Shown here: in pieces, positions 52,249 through 59,753 of the stretch | How the letters are laid out: each line of letters starts with the position of its first letter | Numbering within the stretch: position 1 is the stretch's first letter | Source of the DNA: Gordonia shandongensis DSM 45094 | Lineage (GTDB): Bacteria; Actinomycetota; Actinomycetes; Mycobacteriales; Mycobacteriaceae | Direction: 5' to 3' | Assembly (NCBI RefSeq): GCF_000423025.1 | Contig: NZ_AUHE01000009.1 | Location: forward strand, 1-64,000 | Length of the DNA stretch: 64,000 bases | Translations under genes and position numbers: made by a program | The notes under the pieces: model-generated | What the model saw: the letters and a program-made list of their open reading frames with translations, nothing else | Told to the model about the DNA's origin: nothing | Databases searched by the model: none

Positions 52249-52857
52249 ATGACCGACGAGAAGAATCTCCTGCGACGCCGGATGCTCGACGCGCGCGCGA
52301 CGGCGTCGCCGTTCGTGCTGGCCCAGTGCAATGCGGATCTGGCGCAGTGGATGTACCACCTGCCGGTGGAGCTCGAATCGGGTGACATCGTCGCCGCGTA
52401 CGTCGCCACGCGCGCGGAGCCGGGCGGGACGGCGATGCTCGACGCCCTCACTGATCAAGGCCTGCGGGTCGTCCTCCCGATCGTCCCGGAGGGCTCGCCG
52501 ACCCGTCTGCAGTGGGGCGAATACCACGGCGAGATGTCATTGGAGCGGGGACGCTGGGGGCTGTTGGAGCCGCGCGGACATCGACTCGACCCCGACACCC
52601 TGCATGCGGCGAAGGCGATCCTGGTGCCTGCGGTGGCCGCGGACCGGGCCGGCGGCCGCCTCGGTCGCGGTGCGGGCTACTACGACCGCACCCTGGCCGC
52701 ACTCCGCGGTGCGAACCCTGCCCCGGAGAACCCCGTCCCGGTGATGGCCGTGGTCCACGATGACGAACTCGTCGACGATCCCGTCCCCCGCGAGGCCACC
52801 GACGTTCCGGTCGACTGGGTGCTCACCCCCGCGAACGGTTTCGTCCGGGTCGGATGA
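52249..52857 (+). CDS. 5-formyltetrahydrofolate cyclo-ligase family protein
   Basis: The 202-residue enzyme converts 5-formyl-THF to 5,10-methenyl-THF with ATP. The N-terminal KNLLRRRMLDARATASP has the ATP-contact basic residues; VAAYVATRAEPGG and LVPAVAADRAGGRLGRGAGYYDRTL are the folate/ATP loops. Rv0992c is the counterpart. GGAAGG precedes ATG 52249. It converges on the fmdB-like gene six bases away. Confidence 0.93.
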   Translation: MTDEKNLLRRRMLDARATASPFVLAQCNADLAQWMYHLPVELESGDIVAAYVATRAEPGGTAMLDALTDQGLRVVLPIVPEGSPTRLQWGEYHGEMSLERGRWGLLEPRGHRLDPDTLHAAKAILVPAVAADRAGGRLGRGAGYYDRTLAALRGANPAPENPVPVMAVVHDDELVDDPVPREATDVPVDWVLTPANGFVRVG

Positions 52858-52863
52858 GGGGTG

Positions 52864-53217
52864 TCAGGCCGTCGCGGCGGCCGCCGACGTCGGCTTTCCC
52901 GACGAGGAGCTTCCCGATGAGGACGACCCCGATGAGGACGACCCGGATGAGGACGATCCGGACGAGGACTCGCCCGAGGAGGACGATCCGCCCGACGACT
53001 CGCCCGACGACTCGGACGACGCCGCGACCGAGCCGCCGCCGGACCGCGAGTCCGTGCGGTAGAAACCGCTGCCCTTGAAGACGATTCCGACCGAGTTGAA
53101 CAGCTTGCGAAGCCGTCCCCCGCACTCCGGGCACTCGGTCAGCGAGTCGTCCGTGAACGCCTGCTGAATGTCGAACTTGTTGTCGCACTGGGTGCAGGCG
53201 TAGCTGTACATGGGCAC
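52864..53217 (-). CDS. FmdB/Ruc-like zinc-ribbon protein with a Ser/Gly-rich disordered tail
   Basis: The 117-residue protein begins MPMYSYACTQCDNKFDIQQA and has two CxxC pairs (CTQC, CPEC) forming a zinc ribbon, then KLFNSVGIVFKGSGFYRTD. Residues about 65-117 are almost only Ser and Gly with a few Glu, encoded by 15-bp repeats. Rv0991c (Ruc) is a redox-switched chaperone with the same design: a zinc-binding head and a disordered tail. A CIRCE element sits upstream, so heat induction by HrcA is likely. GTG 53217 follows GGAGG by nine bases and gives the family MPxYSY start; ATG 53211 is the alternative. Confidence 0.88.
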   Translation of the reverse strand: MPMYSYACTQCDNKFDIQQAFTDDSLTECPECGGRLRKLFNSVGIVFKGSGFYRTDSRSGGGSVAASSESSGESSGGSSSSGESSSGSSSSGSSSSGSSSSGSSSSGKPTSAAAATA

Positions 53218-53253
53218 GGGTCAAAACCTCCGAAGCTGTGGAACTCTGCCCCC

Positions 53254-53259
53254 AGTGTA
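53254..53259 (-). promoter_or_regulatory. -10 box of the fmdB/ruc-like gene
   Basis: TACACT on the minus strand, eight bases downstream of the CIRCE element. The operator therefore covers the -35 region, ideal for repression. Confidence 0.5.
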
Positions 53260-53266
53260 ACCCCGT

Positions 53267-53293
53267 TTGGCACTCGCCGATTCCGAGTGCCAA
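53267..53293. promoter_or_regulatory. CIRCE element (HrcA operator)
   Basis: TTGGCACTC, nine bases, GAGTGCCAA: a perfect 9-bp inverted repeat with the N9 spacer, differing from the CIRCE consensus TTAGCACTC-N9-GAGTGCTAA by one base per arm. It lies 50 bases upstream of the fmdB/ruc-like gene and just past the stop of nhaA. Confidence 0.9.
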
Positions 53294-53327
53294 CCCCGCG
53301 GATCGGGGCCGGTGATCGAGGTCGGCG

Positions 53328-54605
53328 TCACGACCCGAGGTCGACGGGAGTACCCGCCCAGTGACGCTTGCGGCGAGCGTCGACGCGGAGCATCACGGCG
53401 CCGAGGATCGCGGCCGCGAGCGAGCCCAGGAGGATGCCGACCTTGGCCGCCGGCTCGTGATCGGACGGAATGCCCGAGACGTGCGAGAACGACAGTTCGG
53501 CGATGAGCAGCGCGACGGTGAAGCCGATGCCGGTGAGGAAGCACACCGGGATCAGATCGCGAAGCGCGATCCCGTCGCCGAGGCGCAGCGGCGTCAACCG
53601 GGTGACCAGGAAGGTCGTCGTCATCACGCCGATCACCTTGCCGATCACCAGGCCGAGGAACACACCGACGCTCACCGGCTGGACGATGTGGCCGACGCCC
53701 ACCACGGTGACGCCCGCCGACGCGAATGCGAACAGCGGCAGCGCGACCGCCGCCGACAGCGGGGCGATCGCCTCGCCGAGGCGTTCGGTGCGGGTCTCGG
53801 TCTCACCGTGCGCGAGCAGCGCGGGCACCGTGAAACCGAGGAGCACGCCGGCCACCGTGGAGTGCACACCGGACGCGTGGACGAAGCCCCACGCCACCAG
53901 GGCCAACGGGATCAGCAGCCACCAGGGCCTGCCCCGCAGGCGGACGACGACGCCGAACGCGACGATGGCCGCCAGGCCCGCCGCCAGCATCACGAAGTCG
54001 ATGGTCTCGGTGTACACCGTCGCGATGACGATGATGCCCAGCAGGTCGTCGACGACGGCCAGGGTCATGAGGAACACCCGCAGTGCGGACGGCAGACCGC
54101 GGCCGAAGACCGCGAACACCGCGAGGGCGAAGGCGATGTCGGTGGCGGTGGGCGTGGCCCAGCCGCGGAGCGCATCGGGGTCGGGGCCGGCGACCACGGC
54201 GACGTAGATCAGCGCCGGAACCACCATGCCGCCGACCGCGGCCGCGATGGGGACGCCCGCCTGCTTCGGGTTCCGGAGGCTGCCGGCGACGAACTCGTGC
54301 TTCAGTTCCAGTCCGACGACGAAGAAGAAGATCGCCAGCAGTCCGTCTGCGGCCCACTGCGCGATGCTCAGGTGCAGGTCGAGTGATTCCGGGCCGATCT
54401 GGTAGTCGAGGAACGAGTGGTAGGAGTCGCGCCACGGCGAGTTCGCGAAACCGAACCCCAGGAGTGCCGCCACCAACAGGAGCACGCCGCCCTGCACATC
54501 GCCGGTCACCCAGTTGCGCAGTCGGGTCGCCAACGACGGGTCCGACGGTGCGGGAGCAGGAGAAGATGCGGGAGCAGGAGAATCCGGTGACAGGTCATCG
54601 CTCAT
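53328..54605 (-). CDS. nhaA: NhaA-type Na+/H+ antiporter
   Basis: The 425 residues have about 11-12 helices after a Pro/Ala/Ser-rich cytoplasmic N-terminus of about 30 residues. Signature elements are LLAIFFFVVGLELKHEF, ATPTATDIAFALAVFAVFG, the paired aspartates of the ion site in LAVVDDLLGIIVIATVY, and FLTGIGFTVALLIAELSF. It exports sodium in exchange for protons. ATG 54605 is eight bases after GAGG; a GTG two codons upstream is less well placed. A second antiporter of a different family lies at 36702. Confidence 0.93.
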   Translation of the reverse strand: MSDDLSPDSPAPASSPAPAPSDPSLATRLRNWVTGDVQGGVLLLVAALLGFGFANSPWRDSYHSFLDYQIGPESLDLHLSIAQWAADGLLAIFFFVVGLELKHEFVAGSLRNPKQAGVPIAAAVGGMVVPALIYVAVVAGPDPDALRGWATPTATDIAFALAVFAVFGRGLPSALRVFLMTLAVVDDLLGIIVIATVYTETIDFVMLAAGLAAIVAFGVVVRLRGRPWWLLIPLALVAWGFVHASGVHSTVAGVLLGFTVPALLAHGETETRTERLGEAIAPLSAAVALPLFAFASAGVTVVGVGHIVQPVSVGVFLGLVIGKVIGVMTTTFLVTRLTPLRLGDGIALRDLIPVCFLTGIGFTVALLIAELSFSHVSGIPSDHEPAAKVGILLGSLAAAILGAVMLRVDARRKRHWAGTPVDLGS

Positions 54606-54771
54606 GCTCACATCCTCGCAGACCGGTTCTCCTCACAAGGCCCTCATCCTTCCCGTCCGGCGCTGCCGCCACGAGCCCGGGATTGTGGAAATCGGGCCCT
54701 GCACAGCGGATCGGTCCACACCGGGCCGGTTCACGCGGCCATCACGGTCGCGAACGCCGACACTGGCCGAC

Positions 54772-55443
54772 ATGAACCCGCCGACCAGTCGGACCACACA
54801 CCTGTCGCCCACGCCACTGGGGCGGGCGCGCACCCTCCTGTCGGGCGGCGGGTGGCGGTCGCTCCGGGTCCGCCGGAGCGTCGCCGTCCTCCTCGTCCTC
54901 GGGGCGGCCCTGCTCGTCGTGGTCGATCAACGTCGGCCCGACGCTCCGGCGCTCGTGGTGGCGGCCGTCGATCTCCGCCCCGGCGAGTACGTCACCGACG
55001 CGGATGTGGCGACCGCGCCGATCCCGACCGAGGCGGCTCCCGACGGGGCGCTCGTCGACACGACTGCGGCGATCGGCCGTCGCGTCACCGGTCCGATCCG
55101 TCGCGGCGAGGTGCTCACCGATCAGCGGCTCCTCACCTCACGGCTGCCGGCGGCGCTCACCGGGAATCGTTCGGCGCGGCTCGTCCCCGTGCGCCCCGCG
55201 GACGAATCGGTCGCGAGTCTGGTCCGACAGGGCGATCTGGTGGACGTTCTCGATGCCGACGCACGGGTGCTGGCGCGGGATGCGGTGGTCGCCGCGGCAC
55301 CGCAGACCGGCGGCGACTCCTCGACGGCGGGCGGGCGGGGGCTCGGCGGCAGTCCGCCAATCCTGTTGGCGGTCGACGGCGACGCCGCCCGCCGGGTGGC
55401 CGCGACCGGGCTCGGCACGCCCCTCGCGCTGATCCTCCACTGA
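54772..55443 (+). CDS. SAF-domain membrane protein (CpaB/RcpC-like, Rv0990c-type)
   Basis: The 223-residue protein has one N-terminal helix (RRSVAVLLVLGAALLVVVDQ) and an extracytoplasmic SAF domain (VVAAVDLRPGEYVTDADVAT, GRRVTGPIRRGEVLTDQRL), the fold of CpaB/FlgA chaperones. RLVPVRPADESVASLVRQGD continues into the RcpC-like part. No pilus genes are nearby. It may bind glycan or assist an export step. ATG 54772 has no strong ribosome binding site. The Mtb counterpart in this block, Rv0990c, is a protein of unknown function. Confidence 0.8.
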   Translation: MNPPTSRTTHLSPTPLGRARTLLSGGGWRSLRVRRSVAVLLVLGAALLVVVDQRRPDAPALVVAAVDLRPGEYVTDADVATAPIPTEAAPDGALVDTTAAIGRRVTGPIRRGEVLTDQRLLTSRLPAALTGNRSARLVPVRPADESVASLVRQGDLVDVLDADARVLARDAVVAAAPQTGGDSSTAGGRGLGGSPPILLAVDGDAARRVAATGLGTPLALILH

Positions 55444-55565
55444 TGCGGGCCCGAGTTCCCGCACGATCTCGACTGCGGCGGCGGCTCGACGTCGACGATG
55501 CACCGCACCGCGGTGAGGACGATGCACCGCACCGCGGTGAGGACGATGCACCGCACCGCGGGTGA
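55443..55565 (+). CDS. Doubtful 40-residue ORF made largely of a 24-bp repeat
   Basis: The ATG overlaps the SAF gene stop as TGATG. After MRARVPARSRLRRRLDVD come three copies of DDAPHRGE (the last ends at G-stop). Composition is extreme and there is no known family, so this may be a by-product of repeat expansion after the SAF gene rather than a gene. Confidence 0.3.
   Translation: MRARVPARSRLRRRLDVDDAPHRGEDDAPHRGEDDAPHRG
55494..55565. repeat. Three copies of a 24-bp tandem repeat downstream of the SAF gene
   Basis: The unit begins GACGATGCACCGCACCGCGG and ends TGAG. Copies 1 and 2 are identical and the third has one extra G near its end, which brings a stop codon into frame. Confidence 0.92.
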
Positions 55566-55644
55566 GTGTGTGGCCGACATTCCCCATCGGAAATGCGCGA
55601 GCCTTATGCGCACACGCCACTCGGGAGTGGTTTAAACTCACGAA

Positions 55645-55657
55645 TTGTCATAGACAA
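55645..55657. promoter_or_regulatory. Small palindrome in the mscL promoter region
   Basis: TTGTC-ATA-GACAA is a perfect 5-3-5 palindrome 22 bases before GTG 55679, in the most AT-rich stretch of the neighbourhood. It may be an operator or part of the promoter. Confidence 0.35.
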
Positions 55658-55678
55658 CACCGAATCAGAGGGGAACCC

Positions 55679-56551
55679 GTGCTCAAGGGCTTTAAAGACT
55701 TCCTGATGCGGGGCAATGTCGTCGAGTTGGCCACCGCCGTCATCATCGGCGCGGCGTTCACCGGCATCGTCACGGCATTCACGGAAAAAATCATCAATCC
55801 ACTCATCGCGACAATTCCCAGCGGGGATTGTGCACCGCCGCCGAGTTCCACCGCAGATGCAGGTCAGGCGGGTACGGATGCGGCCGCAACGGCCGCGAGC
55901 GGACCCCAGGTCTGTGGATTCGGATATCAAATCCTCGACGATAAGTCCGGCACCTACATGGACTTCGGATTCGTCATCTCGGCGATCATCAACTTCGTCA
56001 TCGTCGCCGCCGTCGTGTACTTCCTGATCGTGGTTCCGTACAACAAGCTGAGCCAGCTCCGGAAGCTCGAAGAGACCGAAGAAGAAGACGAGTCGGCCGA
56101 ACAGGTCGCACTGCTCACGCAGATCCGCGACGCGCTCGACCCGGGCGCCAAGCAGCGTCAGGCCGCAGAGGCTCGGGCCGCAGAGGTTCGGGCTGCAGAG
56201 GCTCGCGCTGCAGAGGCCGCGGCCGCAGGACCCCGCACCGCCACCCCGGCGCCCGCCGCTCCCGAGCAGCCGGGCGGTTACAGCGACCGCACGCAGACCA
56301 TGCAGGTCCCGCCCCAGCAGCAGGCGCCCCAGCAGCAGCCGTCTCCCCAGCAGGCACCTCCCCAGCAGGCGCCCCAGCAGCCGGGCTTCACGCCGCCGGC
56401 CGGTCCGCCCAGCGGCGGGTTCCCGACGCCCAACCCGGCGCCGGGCGAGTACCCGCCACCGGGCAACCTGCCGCCCGGCCAGTACGCACCCGGCCAGTAC
56501 CCGCCCCCTCCGGGGTCCGGTCAGGGCGAACCGCCCCGGCATTCGCGCTGA
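55679..56551 (+). CDS. mscL: Large-conductance mechanosensitive channel, with loop insertion and long tail
   Basis: MscL opens under membrane tension to release solutes. Residues 1-40 (LKGFKDFLMRGNVVELATAV and IIGAAFTGIVTAFTEKIINP) and 88-125 (YMDFGFVISAIINFVIVAAV, YFLIVVPYNKLSQL) are the two helices of the family. Between them the periplasmic loop has an extra 25-30 residues of Ala/Ser/Thr/Pro bounded by Cys in SGDCAPPP and QVCGFG. After the C-terminal helix bundle come AEARAAE heptads and about 110 residues rich in Pro, Gln and Gly. The total of 290 residues is twice Mtb MscL (151). GAGGGG precedes GTG 55679. Confidence 0.93.
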   Translation: MLKGFKDFLMRGNVVELATAVIIGAAFTGIVTAFTEKIINPLIATIPSGDCAPPPSSTADAGQAGTDAAATAASGPQVCGFGYQILDDKSGTYMDFGFVISAIINFVIVAAVVYFLIVVPYNKLSQLRKLEETEEEDESAEQVALLTQIRDALDPGAKQRQAAEARAAEVRAAEARAAEAAAAGPRTATPAPAAPEQPGGYSDRTQTMQVPPQQQAPQQQPSPQQAPPQQAPQQPGFTPPAGPPSGGFPTPNPAPGEYPPPGNLPPGQYAPGQYPPPPGSGQGEPPRHSR

Positions 56552-56620
56552 CCCGCCACTGCGTCACCCGGTGCGCCCCCGTCGTTCGGCGGGGGCGCAC
56601 TCGTGTCTCCCGCACATTCC

Positions 56621-56640
56621 GTTAGGCTCTCCTTAACGGT
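56621..56640. promoter_or_regulatory. Candidate iron box upstream of heme oxygenase
   Basis: CGTTAGGCTCTCCTTAACG is a near-palindrome resembling, less closely (about 11 of 19), the DtxR/IdeR consensus. It contains TAGGCT, a possible -10, and lies 41 bases before the heme oxygenase ATG. Iron control of heme oxygenase is well known in corynebacteria. Confidence 0.5.
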
Positions 56641-56680
56641 CCCGCGTGAGATCCAACCGGGGCAGCACGAAAGGAGCCTC

Positions 56681-57364
56681 ATGACGGTCGCCACCCCGGA
56701 CGTCACCCCCGACGCCACCACCCGACTCTCCACCGAGATGAAGCAGGGATCCCTCGTCGAACACGAGCAGGCCGAGAACTCGCAGTTCATGGCCGAACTG
56801 CTCGACGGTCGGATCAACGAGGCCGGGTACATCGACTATCTCCAGCGCCTCCGCATCGTGTACGAGGCGCTCGAGCGCACCTCTCGCGCACTGTCGACCG
56901 ACCCGGTGATGGGTCGCATCGACGATCCCGCTCTCGACCGTCTCGCCGCGATCGACGCCGACCTCGCGGTCTGGCTCGACGGCGCCGCACCGCAGCCGGT
57001 GCACTCCCCCGCCGCGACGGCTTACGCCGCGCGCATCGAGGACTCCGCTTCGTGGGGCGGCCGCGTCCTCGCGCATCACTACACCCGCTACCTCGGCGAC
57101 CTGTCGGGCGGCCTGGCGATCGGCCGCATCCTCGACCGCACGTTCGGTCTCGACGGTGCGGGACTGTCGTTCTACAGCTTCACCGCACTCGATGTCGCGA
57201 CGAAGCCGTACAAGGACGCCTACCGGCGCACGCTCGACGAGATCGGTCACGAGCTCGACGCCGCCGACCGTTCGCGGATCGTCGACGAGGTGAAGGTCGC
57301 CTTCCGCCTCAACCACGAGCTGTTCGCCGAACTCGGCGCCGACATCGAGTCGTACCGGCGCTGA
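56681..57364 (+). CDS. Heme oxygenase (biliverdin-producing type)
   Basis: Cleaves heme to biliverdin, CO and iron, using reductase-supplied electrons, for iron acquisition. The 227 residues have the proximal heme ligand His28 in SLVEHEQAENSQFM and the flexible Gly-rich distal helix in RYLGDLSGGLAIGRIL, as in HmuO. FYSFTALDVATKPYKDAYR continues the family pattern. GAAAGGAGCCTC precedes ATG 56681. An iron box candidate lies at 56621. Confidence 0.93.
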   Translation: MTVATPDVTPDATTRLSTEMKQGSLVEHEQAENSQFMAELLDGRINEAGYIDYLQRLRIVYEALERTSRALSTDPVMGRIDDPALDRLAAIDADLAVWLDGAAPQPVHSPAATAYAARIEDSASWGGRVLAHHYTRYLGDLSGGLAIGRILDRTFGLDGAGLSFYSFTALDVATKPYKDAYRRTLDEIGHELDAADRSRIVDEVKVAFRLNHELFAELGADIESYRR

Positions 57365-57376
57365 CGCCCGGGATCG

Positions 57377-57559
57377 CTAACCCCCGTGATGCGGGGGACG
57401 GTTCTCGTCGTACCAGGCGCGACCCCGACCGGACGACCGCCGTTCCGACGGGTCCTCGATCACCTCGGGCAGATCGTCGCCGAAGACGGCGTCGAGCCGT
57501 CGGCGGCGACGCCACCGCTCCTCGGGGATCCCGGATTCAGAACGCGCCTCAGAACTCAC
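57377..57559 (-). CDS. Small basic protein (60 aa) overlapping the end of moaB2
   Basis: GTG 57559 to TAG 57377, overlapping moaB2 by 11 bases. It begins MSSEARSESGIPEERWRRRR and contains RLDAVFGDDLPEVIEDPSER; the C-terminus WYDENRPPHHGG resembles the ENRPPHxG ends of short actinobacterial proteins. No known function. The conserved-looking tail and the coupling favour a real gene. Confidence 0.65.
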   Translation of the reverse strand: MSSEARSESGIPEERWRRRRRLDAVFGDDLPEVIEDPSERRSSGRGRAWYDENRPPHHGG

Positions 57560-58070
57560 TGATCGCCGCGATCACGTGGTGGGCAAGCGGGATCACGGTC
57601 GCCATCCCGTCCCTGACCGCGGCGCGGGAGTCGGCGAGGTTGACCACGACGGTCTGACCGGAGATGCCGGCCAACCCGCGGGAGAGTCCGGCGTCGGTGG
57701 CGCCGGCGGCGAGGCCCGAACTGCGCACGGCCTCCTCGATTCCGTGCAGCCGGCGGTCGATCAGCGACTCGGCCGCCTCCGGCGTCACGTCGCGGGGCCC
57801 GACGCCGACGCCGCCGACCGAGACCACCAGGTCGACGCCGCCGATCACGGCGGTGTTGATCGCATTGCGGATCTCCACCTCGTCGGCCGACACGGTGGTG
57901 GTCGCGTCGACGTGGAACTCGGCCTCCTCGAGCAGTTCCACCACCAACGCACCGAGACGGTCGGCGGCGTCGCCGCCGTCGGCCTGATCGTCGACCACCA
58001 CGACGAGCGAACGCGGGGTGGCGATCCCGCGCACGACGGCTTCGGCTTCGGCTTCAGCGGCGTCAATCAT
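57549..58070 (-). CDS. moaB2: Molybdopterin-biosynthesis MoaB/Mog-like protein
   Basis: The 173 residues form a MoCF-domain protein like Rv0984. LVVVVDDQADGGDAADRLGA replaces the usual start of the fold; VDLVVSVGGVGVGPRDVTPEA is the GGTGxxxRD-type loop with Val in place of Thr; VVNLADSRAAVRDG ends the fold. Family members bind molybdopterin and adenylate it, but changes in the loop make activity uncertain. AGGAAGG precedes ATG 58070; an upstream ATG at 58088 overlaps the binding site. It follows pepD by 33 bases. Confidence 0.88.
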   Translation of the reverse strand: MIDAAEAEAEAVVRGIATPRSLVVVVDDQADGGDAADRLGALVVELLEEAEFHVDATTTVSADEVEIRNAINTAVIGGVDLVVSVGGVGVGPRDVTPEAAESLIDRRLHGIEEAVRSSGLAAGATDAGLSRGLAGISGQTVVVNLADSRAAVRDGMATVIPLAHHVIAAISEF

Positions 58071-58103
58071 GTTCGGACCCTTCCTCATTCGAGAGTGCTC
58101 TGG

Positions 58104-59657
58104 TCAGCTGGTTCCCAGCTTCACATCCGCAGTGCGGTTTCCCTGCCCGCCGACGCTGTAGGTGATCTTCACGTTATCCCCTGGAGCGTACGAACGGATA
58201 GCGGCGACGAGCGCATTGGCCGATCCGATCGGCCGGTCGTCGACCTTGGTGATGATGGCGTCCTTGGGGATGCCCGCTTGTTCGGCCGCGCCGCCGCGGA
58301 CCACGCCGACCACCTGCGCGCCGGCACGTTCCGCATCCGAGCTGGGAAGGACGTTGACGCCGAGGCTGGCCTGCTGCACCTTCTCCCCCTGACGCAGCCG
58401 TTCGGCGATGCGCATGGCCTGATCCACCGGGATCGCGAAGCCGAGGCCGATGCTGCCTGCGCGTTCCGAGTCGCCGCCGACGGTCGCGATCGCGGAGTTG
58501 ATCCCGATCAACGCGCCGTTGGCGTTGATGAGGGCGCCGCCGGAGTTGCCCGGGTTGATGGCGGCATCGGTCTGGATGGCGTCCATCACGGTCTCGAGTC
58601 GGCCGTCCTCACCGGCGGTCGACACGGGACGGTTGAGTGCACTGATGATGCCGGTGGTCACGGTGCCCTCGAGGCCGAGGGGCGAGCCGATCGCGATGAC
58701 CTCCTGGCCGACCTTCAGATTGCCCGACTTGCCGATGGTGATCGGCGAGAGACCGTTCCGGTCCGCCTTGATCACGGCGATGTCGGAGGCCGGGTCGGCG
58801 CCGAGCATCTTGGCCCGTGCCCGGCTGCCGTCGCTGAAGCTGACGAGGATGTCGTTCGGCGCGGCGCTGCCCCCACCGGTGATCACGTGATTGTTGGTCA
58901 GGATCACGCCGTCGGAGCTGAGGATCACACCCGACCCCGTGCTCACCGACCGGCCGACCTGCGCCGAGATCGCGACGACGGACGGGAGGACTCGCTGGGC
59001 GACGTCCTGCACCGATCCCGGTTTGGAGTCGGGCTGCTCGGTCTGGGTGGGTCCGGTCGCGACGGTGCTCTGCGACGATTCGACGGAGGATGAGTTGCGG
59101 GCGGCGATCACTCCGCCGGCGGCACCGGCGCCGCCGGCGATGACGGCCACCGCGAGGGCGCCGATGACGAGCTTCTTGCCCGGCCCGCCGGAGGACGGCC
59201 CGCCCGAGCCCGGGGCCGGGTGGGCGGGAGGCGGACCGCCGGGGCCGGGAGCCCCGATCGGGTACTGGCCGGTCGGGATCTGGCCCGTCGGAAACTGGCC
59301 CGTCGGGTACTGGCCGGTCGGGTGCTGGCCGGTCGGGTACTGGCCCGGCTGCTGCTGTCCGGCGGCCGCAAAGCGGCCGGTCCAGCCCGGTCCGGCACCA
59401 TACTGGGGATTCCCGTACTGAGTCGGCCCGTACTGAGTCGCCCCGTACTGAGTCGACCCGTAGTGGGGATTCCCGTAGTGCTGCTGGTCTCGCTGCTGTT
59501 GATCGCGCTGCTGCGACTCGGCGGCGCCGGCGCCGAACGACCCCGCATCGCGCTCACCCTGCGTCTCACGGTCGGACGGGACGGCGTGCTGCGACGTCTG
59601 CGCGTCGGTCGGCGTCCATTCCTCGTGAGGATTCTCGGGCTGGTCTCCGTTCGTCAT
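58104..59657 (-). CDS. pepD: HtrA-type membrane serine protease PepD
   Basis: The 517 residues comprise a disordered cytoplasmic N-terminus rich in Gln, Gly, Tyr and Pro, one membrane helix (KLVIGALAVAVIAGGAGAAG, residues 162-181), a trypsin-like protease with His257 (LTNNHVI), Asp292 (PASDIAVIKAD) and Ser372 (NPGNSGGAL), and a PDZ domain (residues about 425-517). It degrades misfolded envelope proteins under MprAB and sigma-E control in Mtb. The N-terminus has two repeat blocks, QYGATQYGPT-like and QYPTGQHPTG-like, from 15-bp DNA repeats. ATG 59657 is seven bases after TACGCT. Confidence 0.94.
   Translation of the reverse strand: MTNGDQPENPHEEWTPTDAQTSQHAVPSDRETQGERDAGSFGAGAAESQQRDQQQRDQQHYGNPHYGSTQYGATQYGPTQYGNPQYGAGPGWTGRFAAAGQQQPGQYPTGQHPTGQYPTGQFPTGQIPTGQYPIGAPGPGGPPPAHPAPGSGGPSSGGPGKKLVIGALAVAVIAGGAGAAGGVIAARNSSSVESSQSTVATGPTQTEQPDSKPGSVQDVAQRVLPSVVAISAQVGRSVSTGSGVILSSDGVILTNNHVITGGGSAAPNDILVSFSDGSRARAKMLGADPASDIAVIKADRNGLSPITIGKSGNLKVGQEVIAIGSPLGLEGTVTTGIISALNRPVSTAGEDGRLETVMDAIQTDAAINPGNSGGALINANGALIGINSAIATVGGDSERAGSIGLGFAIPVDQAMRIAERLRQGEKVQQASLGVNVLPSSDAERAGAQVVGVVRGGAAEQAGIPKDAIITKVDDRPIGSANALVAAIRSYAPGDNVKITYSVGGQGNRTADVKLGTS
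59255..59475. repeat. Two blocks of 15-bp tandem repeats in the pepD N-terminal region
   Basis: At about 59260-59350 units close to GGGTACTGGCCGGTC encode PTGQY; at about 59400-59470 units close to TACTGAGTCGGCCCG encode TQYGP-like peptides. Both keep the frame. Copies vary, so these are older than the tatD repeat. Confidence 0.8.
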
Positions 59658-59664
59658 GGATTTC

Positions 59665-59670
59665 AGCGTA
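59665..59670 (-). promoter_or_regulatory. -10 box for leaderless transcription of pepD
   Basis: TACGCT on the minus strand ends seven bases before the ATG at 59657. A promoter here gives pepD its own transcript apart from mprB. Confidence 0.6.
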
Positions 59671-59753
59671 TTGCACTTTTCTGTGAGGTGTTTCAACGGT
59701 CGTTGCCAACATGGTCCGGGTTTCCTGTCAGGTCCCTGTACGTGCGGCCGACG

